5,256 nt of DNA, taken from assembly GCA_015661985.1 (NCBI GenBank), contig DQVB01000429.1:1-5256 (forward strand). The letters run 5' to 3'. Below are positions 1-5,256 of this stretch, in pieces. Position numbers and translations under genes: made by a program. How positions within the stretch are numbered: position 1 is the stretch's first letter; each line of letters opens with the position of its first letter. Under the pieces are notes generated by a model that was not told where the DNA came from, did no database searches, and saw only the letters and a program-made list of their open reading frames with translations. Source of the DNA: Planctomycetota bacterium (GTDB lineage: Bacteria; Planctomycetota; Planctomycetia; Pirellulales; Thermoguttaceae).

Positions 1-1508
1 CGGACCGACTGGCGCCAGCCGCGCCACGCGTCGGATCGGTCCGCATCAACCTTCAGCCGCGCCGCCCGCCGACCCAGCCCACGCGGGGCCGCCGTGTCCA
101 ACCCCAATTTGATGCCCGGGCCAGCGCCGGTAGAGGACCAGCCTTCCGGTTCGTTCTGGCCCCGTTCGAAACTCGGGTTTGCGACCCGATTGGCCGGGCT
201 CGCCACCAACGCCGCGTAGTCCCAGCGGCGCTTGGTTGCCATTTCAAAGGACCGCGAAAAATAGACGTAGTACGTACAGATGCTCCGCGGCGGCAGCGAA
301 GCCTGAAAGACGAGCCGCTCGTCGGCCAGGAAATGGGGTATCGCTTCGCCCCGCAGTGTGACCACCAGGCGGTCCGGATCGACCGGGCCATGCCAATGGG
401 CTCGCAGCCGCTCCAGCCCCACGACAACCAGGGCCGGCCCCAGCGGTCGATCGCCGAGATTTGCCACGCGGACCACCGCACGGCCGTCCCACGAACTACC
501 CGGCCCGTCCGGAGCGGGTATCCACTCGGCGCCGTTGCCAACCGCCTCCAGCTGGACCCTCTCGGGCTTCTCGCACGTCACCTGCAGGGGGCCCGGTTCG
601 ACGCATTGGAGCGTGACGTTGTCGAACCAAGCCGTGCCTGTGCCGCGTAGCACCGTGCCCAGGTCCGCTCGCGTGGCCTCGACCGGCGCCGTGAACTCGG
701 CCTCGACCTGCCTCCAACCGTAGGTGCCTCCGCCGCCAGAGAGCATCGGGGCGATGAGCATCGGGTTATCGTCGTTTCCGATATGGATGTACCAGCCGGC
801 GAAGCCCCTTACGTCTTCCGCTCTCACCCACGCCCGCATCCGATAGCGGGCTCCTCCGATGACGGCGATCCCAGCCTGGCGCGTGGCGATCCAGGTGGGC
901 TCGGCGCCCCGTGCCACCACCGTTTTCAGACACCGCTGGCCCGACTGCGGGTTCTCGGCCGCCCAGCTGGCTCGATGTGTGGCGTCCGGCGGGTCGTGCC
1001 GCCACCCCAACGGCTGATCACCTTCGCCCAGCTCCAGGTCGCCGTTGACCACTCCGGGATATCGCTCCAAGAAATCCGGCACGGGCCACGCCGTGGGGTT
1101 GTCGAAGTAGACCCAAACGGCCGCTTCGCCTCCCGCCGGACAATCGGCCGGCACGACCAGCGTGCTGCCCGGCGGAATGGGGCCTTCTTTGACGAGCTCC
1201 CCTTGGCCATCGCGGACGTCGAACAAAAGCTCCTCGCCCCGGGCGTTGCAGACCCGAATGGCTTCGGCCCGCTTGCCTCCCAGCGCCGCCTGTCCCTCAT
1301 CCGGACCGATGGGAACGGCCACGGGATGTCCCCGGGCGTCACGGTCGCTCCGGTTGCGTATCACGACCCGCACGCGACCATGCCACCAGCCGCCACCGTC
1401 GGCGTAAAGCGCGTCGTGCCACGCCGGCCCTGCAGCGGGAAGCTTTGCTACCAGACCGGCCACCAGCCATAGGGCCCATCCCCAGCTCAACGTCGCCAAG
1501 CCGTTCAT
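1..1508 (-). CDS. Secreted protein with alternating beta-sandwich and CBM-like modules, 3' end cut off by window edge
   Basis: The frame is open from the start to the left edge: 502 codons, no stop. The N-terminus (residues 1-27) is a signal-peptide-like hydrophobic stretch with an AAG-type cleavage site, so export is likely. Residues 43-150 form a beta-rich module ending in AVWVYFDNP, resembling the end of DUF2341-like domains (YYGNP). Residues 154-302 look like a carbohydrate-binding module of the CBM4/9 type: they start NGDLELGEGDQPLGW, carry GARYRMRAWVRA near 219-230, and end GTAWFDNVTL. Residues 305-418 are a second beta-rich module ending CTYYVYFSR. A second CBM-like module starts at NPSFERGQNEPEGW (444-457) and runs out of the window. 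The likely role is extracellular polysaccharide or glycoprotein binding, perhaps joined to an unseen enzyme domain. ATG at 1508 has a weak GAGG upstream. An in-frame TTG at 1535 has GGAGGGG at 1549-1543 and would add an arginine-rich n-region, so it is a serious alternative. An in-frame TAA at 1559-1557 bounds the frame. The frame is certain; the function is inferred. Confidence 0.82.
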   Translation of the reverse strand, partial: MNGLATLSWGWALWLVAGLVAKLPAAGPAWHDALYADGGGWWHGRVRVVIRNRSDRDARGHPVAVPIGPDEGQAALGGKRAEAIRVCNARGEELLFDVRDGQGELVKEGPIPPGSTLVVPADCPAGGEAAVWVYFDNPTAWPVPDFLERYPGVVNGDLELGEGDQPLGWRHDPPDATHRASWAAENPQSGQRCLKTVVARGAEPTWIATRQAGIAVIGGARYRMRAWVRAEDVRGFAGWYIHIGNDDNPMLIAPMLSGGGGTYGWRQVEAEFTAPVEATRADLGTVLRGTGTAWFDNVTLQCVEPGPLQVTCEKPERVQLEAVGNGAEWIPAPDGPGSSWDGRAVVRVANLGDRPLGPALVVVGLERLRAHWHGPVDPDRLVVTLRGEAIPHFLADERLVFQASLPPRSICTYYVYFSRSFEMATKRRWDYAALVASPANRVANPSFERGQNEPEGWSSTGAGPGIKLGLDTAAPRGLGRRAARLKVDADRSDAWRGWRQSV

Positions 1509-1661
1509 CGCTCGCCTCGCCAGCCGTGCCAACAACCTGCTGCCCCTCCACAGACATTACACCTCGGCCCAGGCGTTCACAAGTCGGCCCCACCCCTGCA
1601 TCGCGGCAATGGCTCGGTTCATTCTGGCCCCTTTCCGGGTGACAGCCGCCGGAAGCGGTTC

Positions 1662-1742
1662 GTTCGTAGTCCCGCCTTCAGGCGGAATGATCGTCCCCCG
1701 TTTGCCGGCGCTCCCATTCCGCCGAAAGGCGGTACTACAAAC
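1662..1742. repeat. REPIN-like pair of inverted palindromic repeats
   Basis: Two 28-base arms, 1662-1689 and 1715-1742, are inverted copies of each other with about 24 of 28 positions matching, separated by 25 bases. Each arm contains its own perfect 5-bp hairpin: CCGCC-TTCA-GGCGG in the left arm (1672-1685) and CCGCC-GAAA-GGCGG in the right arm (1719-1732). The conserved flank reads GTAGT-CCGCC-GGCGG-AATG from the outside inwards. This is the layout of REP doublets (REPINs) in proteobacteria. The same consensus, which reads as VVPPxGG or RKAVLQT when translated, is one I recall from planctomycete genomes, but I cannot search here. The element lies between a terminator and the next gene's leader, a usual place for such repeats. 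Confidence 0.75.
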
Positions 1743-1868
1743 AGAGCAACAACTTGCTTGGCTCCCAGACTCTCACCCGGTTTTGAACCACGGCGCGGCA
1801 ATCCATTGCCACTGTCCTTTTGGCGGGCCAACCACAGCGGGTACGGCGTTGGGCCAAGGCGGAGCCAT

Positions 1869-1914
1869 AAAAAGAAAAAGGACCGCGCCCGTGCCCCGGA
1901 GACGGGCGCGGTTC
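1869..1914 (-). terminator. Intrinsic (rho-independent) terminator
   Basis: Read on the minus strand, a stem runs from 1914 to 1880. Eleven base pairs are perfect (ACGGGCGCGGT at 1902-1912 against ACCGCGCCCGT at 1882-1892), extended by one G-T and one G-C pair, with a 9-base loop at 1893-1901. The stem is followed directly by TTTTTCTTTTT (1879-1869). On the plus strand the stem is not followed by T, so the direction is clear. It most likely ends the transcript of the exported-protein gene whose stop is at 2173, about 260 bases upstream, and insulates the modular protein gene downstream. Confidence 0.88.
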
Positions 1915-2172
1915 CAACCGGACAAGGGTGAGTGGCTAACCCGGGATGAATGCGGCAGTAGGTTTATCGTCCGTCCGGCACATCCGAATCAACCGGAATC
2001 CTCAGTAGGACCGAAAAACCGAGAAAAATGGCCGCCGGAGGCGTTTCTGGCTGCTGGAACTAGGAAAGCTCTACGCCCTTTTGCCCCATCAGATCACATG
2101 CGTTTGCGCCTAACGTGGGTCCAAAAGCCCACTGGGGTGACGGTACGGGTAAACGTCGATACGCCGCATGGG

Positions 2173-2868
2173 TTAAAACAGCCGCGGACCATCGACCGGT
2201 GGTGGCGGCGGAACTTCTTCAGCAGGAGCAGCCGGGGGCTCGTCCGTGCGGCCAGGAGCTTGTCTGGCTCGTTCCGGTGAGGACCGTGGGCCGGATTCAG
2301 GCCCCTCGGCCGGCTGCAAATCCCACGGGTACACGGGGCGATAAATGTAACTGTTGGGCCCGGTCTGGATCACCTTGTGGCCCAGCGGCTGTTCAACCCG
2401 ATTGATGAACGGATATCCCCAGATGTCCCCTGGCACCCAAGGCCATGGTTCGAAAACCGGTCCGTAAACGCCCGGGTAGGCCCGCAGTGCCCGGCTGAAC
2501 CGCCGGGGAAAACGCCGCCAGCCCGCCCGGTAGGGATGGAAATAGGGGTAGGCGTACCGGGCCGCCAAGCTGGGCGCCAGTCCGTAAGGGCGGATCCACG
2601 TGTTGTACCAAACCAGCTCGTTGATGATGCCCACCTGGGCATCGATCGTCTCCCGCCGCCTCGCCTCGCCTCGCTGGTGGGCCTCTCGGCCAGCATCCAG
2701 GGAGTTGTACGTGTCCGATAGGGCCGGTTCCAGCCGCGGGGGCGGTGACGCCGCGGGCCGTCGCTCCTCCAGGCCCAACTCCTGGCCTTGGACGATGGTG
2801 GCCAAAACCAGAAACCCACCCAAACCGATCGCTTCCCGTAGCAGGGTCGATGGCCTTTTGCCGGACAT
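2173..2868 (-). CDS. Exported protein of unknown function, aromatic/proline-rich
   Basis: The product is 231 residues and I do not recognise a characterised family. Residues 1-28 form a signal peptide: basic n-region (K4, R5, R11), hydrophobic core AIGLGGFLVLATI, likely cleavage near VQG-QE. After a proline-rich spacer, residues 51-85 are charged and probably helical. The core (residues 86-180) is rich in Trp, Tyr, Pro and Arg, with WYNTWIRPYGLAPSLAARYA, then PWPWVPGDIWGYPF, and ends PLGHKVIQTGPNSYIYRPVY. The tail from 183 is disordered-looking, with acidic residues and a run of prolines (PPPPPV). It is probably a cell-envelope or periplasmic protein. The frame stays open upstream to 3195, but that extension overlaps the preceding gene, reads as non-coding and would bury the signal peptide, so ATG at 2868 is chosen. 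A GGGAG lies about 10 bases upstream. The terminator at 1914-1869 should end its transcript. Confidence 0.75.
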   Translation of the reverse strand: MSGKRPSTLLREAIGLGGFLVLATIVQGQELGLEERRPAASPPPRLEPALSDTYNSLDAGREAHQRGEARRRETIDAQVGIINELVWYNTWIRPYGLAPSLAARYAYPYFHPYRAGWRRFPRRFSRALRAYPGVYGPVFEPWPWVPGDIWGYPFINRVEQPLGHKVIQTGPNSYIYRPVYPWDLQPAEGPESGPRSSPERARQAPGRTDEPPAAPAEEVPPPPPVDGPRLF

Positions 2869-2884
2869 GATCTCGCCACTCCCA

Positions 2885-2910
2885 AACCACCCGCTCCGGG
2901 GCTGGTGGTT
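2885..2910 (-). promoter_or_regulatory. Possible 5'-leader hairpin before the exported-protein gene
   Basis: AACCACC (2885-2891) and GGTGGTT (2904-2910) are perfect 7-bp inverted repeats. After one mismatch, two more pairs close a 6-base loop. The hairpin ends about 16 bases before the ATG at 2868 and could lie in the messenger leader close to the ribosome binding site. The rest of the 266-base gap (2869-3134) shows no clear promoter to me; TTGCCC near the middle has no good -10 partner. A regulatory role is only a guess. Confidence 0.25.
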
Positions 2911-3134
2911 GCCTAAGCCGAAGGGTAACTCAAAAAGGGCAACTCGAATCAGTTCAGTGCGGGAACTTCGGCGGCCGGACGACTCCTGAATCGAAAGCAA
3001 GGCGCTTCCTTCTGCCGGCGTCGGCTGCGCCGCTGCGGCCTGCTCCTGTAACCCAGGCACCACTCTAAGCCTACCCAGGGATGGCAGGCGGGGCAAGCGA
3101 TCGGGCCGCACAGGGCCGGGCGCCCAAAGGACGA

Positions 3135-4190
3135 TCAGACCTCCGGGGGCAGGCGTACGCCGAACTGGTCGGCCAGTTTGGCCAAAGGGGCCCAATTGCG
3201 GTCATCCACCGGGATCCCCTCAGCCAGGCGGCGGGCCAACATGCGTCGCTCCGGATCCCCGGGCAGCGTAATCTCGTCCACCCCTTCGACCCTCGGGCAC
3301 CTACGGATGAAGTCCACCAGCGTGGACACCTCGTGGCGGAAATGGTCGGCGCCGCCGAAGTGTTCCGGATCGAGCACCAGCATGAAAACGCAATTGCCGA
3401 TCTGGTTGGGCGGCACCTCGCGGGCACAAACACCGCCAGAGAGGGCCCCGGAGAAGATCTCCACCATCAGGGCCAAAGCGAACCCTTTGTAGGTCTGCGA
3501 ACCGCCCATAGGCAGAATGCTGCCCGGTGGGTCCGCGTACAGCTGGTTGGGGTCGTTGGTTGGCCGGCCTTCGCTGTCCAACAGCCAGCCGTCGGGACAC
3601 GGTTGGCCGGCGATCGTCTTCAGCCGGACCTTGCCTTCGGCCACCACGCACGTACAGAAGTCGATCACGATGGGGGTGTCGCCGTTAGGGATACCCACGG
3701 CCAATGGGTTCGTGCTCAGCCGCGGCGCCTTGCCCCCGGGCGGCGCCACGCGGCAGATCGCCCCGTGGTTGTTGACCATCATCATGGCGATCAGGTCGGC
3801 CGAGGCGGCCATCTCGCAGTACTGGCCCAACCGCCCGATGTGGGAACAGTGGATCATGGTACCGACCGCCACGCCCGACGCCTTGGCCTTTTCAATCAAC
3901 CGCTCGGCCAGCCGCTTCGCCTGGGTCTGGCCGAACCCCCAATGGCCATCCACGGTGAGGATCGAGGCGGTTTCGCTGACCACCTCGAACTCGGCGTTAG
4001 GCACCACCTCGCCTTTGCGCGCACAATCCAGATAGTAGGGGATCCGCATCACGCCGTGGGAATCGTGGCCGCGCAGGTTGGCATCCACCAGGCTGCGGGC
4101 GATCAGCTCCGCTTCATGCTGTCCCAATCCCCCGGCCGCCAGCAATTCCGAGGCGAAGCGAATCAAGTTGTCGGCTGAAAAGACCGGCAC
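3135..4190 (-). CDS. Ldh_2 (malate/L-lactate dehydrogenase) family oxidoreductase
   Basis: The product is 351 residues, the normal length for the Ldh_2 family (PF02615), which is unrelated to classical Rossmann-fold lactate dehydrogenases. These cytosolic enzymes use NAD(P)H to interconvert 2-hydroxy acids and 2-oxo acids, or reduce cyclic imino acids; known members act on malate, lactate, sulfolactate, ureidoglycolate, diketogulonate or piperideine-2-carboxylate. Family landmarks are in order: RGHDSHGVMRIP (40-51) with the likely catalytic His45, SHIGRLGQY (116-124), TNPLAVGIP (160-168), VVAEGKVR (182-189), GWLLDSEGRPTNDP (201-214), PMGG (227-230) and YKGFALALMVEIFSGALSGG (234-253). The position usually reading ATS before the AEGK motif is CTC here (179-181). 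The substrate cannot be told from sequence. The start is GTG at 4190, with GAGGGAG 6 bases upstream. The gene is 105 bases after the trmL-like gene, so co-transcription is possible but not shown. No T-tailed terminator follows the stop. Confidence 0.93.
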   Translation of the reverse strand: MPVFSADNLIRFASELLAAGGLGQHEAELIARSLVDANLRGHDSHGVMRIPYYLDCARKGEVVPNAEFEVVSETASILTVDGHWGFGQTQAKRLAERLIEKAKASGVAVGTMIHCSHIGRLGQYCEMAASADLIAMMMVNNHGAICRVAPPGGKAPRLSTNPLAVGIPNGDTPIVIDFCTCVVAEGKVRLKTIAGQPCPDGWLLDSEGRPTNDPNQLYADPPGSILPMGGSQTYKGFALALMVEIFSGALSGGVCAREVPPNQIGNCVFMLVLDPEHFGGADHFRHEVSTLVDFIRRCPRVEGVDEITLPGDPERRMLARRLAEGIPVDDRNWAPLAKLADQFGVRLPPEV

Positions 4191-4203
4191 AAACGACTCC
4201 CTC
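4191..4203 (-). promoter_or_regulatory. Ribosome binding site fixing a GTG start
   Basis: On the minus strand GAGGGAG (4203-4197) precedes the GTG at 4190-4188 with a 6-base spacer. It supports the GTG start of the Ldh_2-family gene, since no ATG occurs close by in this frame and the family N-terminus fits this start. Confidence 0.7.
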
Positions 4204-4295
4204 TCGTATCCGTAGACTCTCGCCGGCGTCCCGCCGACCGTTGTTGCCCCCCGCCGCTGGATGAGAACCTACCATAGCACACCCGCGCCGTCGCG

Positions 4296-4805
4296 TCATC
4301 CATCCCCGGAGGTGGCCGCCCTTTCCGGCCAGCTCAGTTGGCCCGAGGCAGCCCATTGGCGCCGGGCCTCGAAAACCACAACCCCCACGCTGACCGACAG
4401 ATTCAAGCTCCGAGCGTCAGGCCGGACAGGGATGCGCAGCGCCCGCCGGGGATATGCCTCAAACATCCATCGCGGCAGCCCCTGCGATTCGCTCCCGAAG
4501 ACCAACACGTCGCCCTGGGCAAAACGAACCTCGCTGTACGGCCGGGCGCCCCCCTTGGAAAACAACCAAGGCGGTCGATGGCACAGGCGCCGCTGCAGGG
4601 CATCCCAATCGTCCACCACCTCCCATACCAACTGGGGCCAATAGTCCAGCCCGGCACGCCGCAGTTGCCGGTCATCAATCCGGAATCCCATGGGACGCAC
4701 GAGCCACAACTTAGCGCCGGCCGCCACACACGTGCGCCCCACCGCCCCCGCGTTGTACGGGATCTCAGGCTGGTACAAGACAACATGGAGCAGCGGGTCG
4801 TACAT
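4296..4805 (-). CDS. trmL: tRNA (cytidine(34)-2'-O)-methyltransferase, TrmL type
   Basis: The product is 169 residues, slightly longer than the roughly 157 of E. coli TrmL. It belongs to the SPOUT (SpoU) superfamily of trefoil-knot methyltransferases. TrmL uses S-adenosylmethionine to methylate the 2'-OH of the wobble nucleotide (position 34) of certain leucine tRNAs in the cytosol. The three SpoU motifs are present: VVLYQPEIPYNAGAVGRTC (8-26), FGSESQGLP (103-111) and IPVRPDARSLNLSVSVGVVV (125-144). RPMGFRIDD (37-45) and RRAGLDYW (49-56) are close to the E. coli protein (EPMGFAWDD, RRAGLDYH) and favour TrmL over other SpoU members. The last dozen residues (from about 158) lie beyond the E. 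coli-like core and look non-conserved. ATG at 4805 is supported by GGAG (4815-4812) with a 6-base spacer. The next gene downstream, the Ldh_2 enzyme, has no evident functional link. Confidence 0.93.
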   Translation of the reverse strand: MYDPLLHVVLYQPEIPYNAGAVGRTCVAAGAKLWLVRPMGFRIDDRQLRRAGLDYWPQLVWEVVDDWDALQRRLCHRPPWLFSKGGARPYSEVRFAQGDVLVFGSESQGLPRWMFEAYPRRALRIPVRPDARSLNLSVSVGVVVFEARRQWAASGQLSWPERAATSGDG

Positions 4806-4815
4806 GGCAAGCTCC
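4806..4815 (-). promoter_or_regulatory. Ribosome binding site of trmL
   Basis: GGAG at 4815-4812 on the minus strand stands 6 bases before the ATG at 4805. The conserved LHVVLYQPEIP begins at residue 6, as expected for the family, which agrees with this start. Confidence 0.6.
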
Positions 4816-4891
4816 GCTCACCGGCTCGCGGCAGCACATCAAAGGAGGAGAGCAAGGCTGGGGCGAGGAAAAAGTCGCAAAGTAGCCTCCT

Positions 4892-4952
4892 CGTTTGCCC
4901 GGAACATAAGGAATCTGTCGGGGCAGTCTGGGTGGTTGAATCTGGGCAAACG
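4892..4952. repeat. 9-bp perfect inverted repeat in the trmL upstream region
   Basis: CGTTTGCCC (4892-4900) and GGGCAAACG (4944-4952) are exact reverse complements, 43 bases apart. The intervening segment contains GAATCTG twice in direct orientation (4911-4917 and 4938-4944). No T-run follows either arm, so it does not look like a terminator. It could be a leader RNA stem or a protein-binding site, or chance. Confidence 0.4.
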
Positions 4953-4995
4953 GGACCCGCGGGGACGCTTGTCCTACGAGACCCGCTCACCTTAG

Positions 4996-5079
4996 TTCAT
5001 CGGCCCAGCCCCCCCGGGTGAAGCAAAATCGAAGCAGAAACGCTGAAGCAATCCTTCTTCGTTTTCATCAGCCCAGCCC
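4996..5079. repeat. Short direct repeat pair
   Basis: TTCATCGGCCCAGCCC (4996-5011) and TTCATCAGCCCAGCCC (5064-5079) match at 15 of 16 positions, 68 bases apart. The segment between them carries three GAAGCA words. I know of no element with this pattern. Confidence 0.4.
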
Positions 5080-5256
5080 AGGGGCGGGGCGCCTGCCACA
5101 CCAATCACCCGGAAGCTCGGCCATTTGGACGGTTCCCGACACCCCCAACCTGTCGAAACAGGAGCGACAAGAACGGCCCAGCACCATACCGCACCTACGC
5201 TAGAGATCGGCCTCCGGTTAGGGGGGTTATTTTCCTGTTTGCTGGCAATACGGCCA

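Larger units (their letters stand above)
1509..2172. other. Intergenic region holding a terminator and a REPIN-like repeat, no supported gene
   Basis: These 664 bases separate the stop of the exported 231-residue protein from the start of the modular secreted protein. They hold the intrinsic terminator (1869-1914) and the paired inverted repeat (1662-1742). The part from 1915 to 2172 is the probable 3' untranslated tail of the upstream gene; a small 5-bp hairpin (GTGGG/CCCAC, 2115-2132) lies in it with no T-run. The part from 1509 to 1661 should be the 5' leader of the modular protein gene. I could not identify a convincing -35/-10 pair. A plus-strand frame crosses the whole region, but its translation follows the repeat and the terminator hairpin and does not look like protein. 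Confidence 0.7.
4806..5256. other. Gene-free stretch upstream of trmL
   Basis: No frame in these 451 bases has protein-like composition together with a start signal. A plus-strand frame from a GTG at 5018 (61 codons) and a minus-strand frame of 39 codons starting near 5188 lack ribosome binding sites and recognisable motifs. The region holds a 9-bp inverted repeat (4892-4952), a 16-base direct repeat (4996-5011 and 5064-5079) and three GAAGCA words (5020, 5031, 5045). It probably contains the trmL promoter, but I cannot place a -35/-10 pair. AAAGGAGGA at 4841-4849 is a perfect plus-strand Shine-Dalgarno match with no start codon at a fitting distance. Confidence 0.6.

Noticed and set aside
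783..1472. Plus-strand open frame of 229 codons
   Set aside because: It lies opposite the continuous minus-strand frame that carries a signal peptide and CBM-like motifs, so it is an antisense shadow.
1557..1622. 21-residue minus-strand frame just upstream of the modular gene, ending in TAA
   Set aside because: It is too short to separate from chance and shows no clear ribosome binding site. An upstream leader peptide cannot be supported from this sequence alone.
2115..2132. GTGGG/CCCAC hairpin after the exported-protein stop
   Set aside because: The stem is only 5 bp and no T-run follows on either strand. The terminator at 1869-1914 is far better.
1609..2280. Plus-strand open frame of 223 codons
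   Set aside because: It runs through the palindromic repeat, the minus-strand terminator and the end of the exported-protein gene. Its translation is arginine/proline-rich with no motif, and no ribosome binding site decides its start.
2869..3195. Upstream extension of the exported-protein frame
   Set aside because: It would overlap the Ldh_2 gene, reads as low-complexity non-coding translation and would place the signal peptide in the interior.
3081..4178. Plus-strand open frame of 365 codons opposite the Ldh_2 gene
   Set aside because: It is antisense to a gene with clear family motifs. Its His/Gln/Arg-rich translation is typical of the complement of GC-rich coding sequence.
4841..4849. 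Perfect plus-strand Shine-Dalgarno word AAAGGAGGA
   Set aside because: No ATG, GTG or TTG follows at a workable distance with a meaningful frame, so it is probably chance.
5018..5203. Plus-strand 61-codon frame from GTG near the right edge
   Set aside because: It has no ribosome binding site, no recognisable composition or motif, and crosses the short direct repeat.

Overview
This GC-rich window most likely comes from a planctomycete. The grounds are the protein style (large secreted proteins with repeated carbohydrate-binding-like modules, and a Pro/Tyr/Trp-rich exported protein of unknown function) and a palindromic repeat of a type I associate from memory with planctomycete genomes. The assignment is an inference. 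No marker gene in the window settles the taxonomy.

Every supported gene lies on the minus strand, so transcription runs right to left. From the right edge, positions 5256-4806 form a gene-free stretch with a few short repeats. Next comes a tRNA 2'-O-methyltransferase of the TrmL type (4805-4296). After a 105-base gap follows an Ldh_2-family NAD(P)H-dependent 2-oxoacid/imino-acid oxidoreductase (4190-3135, GTG start). After 266 bases comes a 231-residue exported protein of unknown function (2868-2173). Its transcript probably ends at a clear intrinsic terminator at 1914-1869, leaving a 3' untranslated tail of about 260 bases.

Downstream of the terminator is a paired inverted repeat (1662-1742) resembling a REPIN: two palindromic units facing each other. 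A separate gene then begins near 1508 (or at a TTG at 1535) and stays open to the left edge of the window. Its visible 502 residues form a secreted protein that alternates two kinds of beta-rich module, apparently as a duplicated unit. Its C-terminal part, including any catalytic domain, is outside the window.

The genes do not form an obvious pathway. TrmL acts on tRNA, the Ldh_2 enzyme has an undetermined substrate, and the two exported proteins look like surface or extracellular components. I found no CRISPR array, transposase, tRNA or rRNA gene, or toxin/defence module. I do not see a convincing new multi-gene system. The points most worth a second look are the REPIN-like element and the alternating-module secreted protein.
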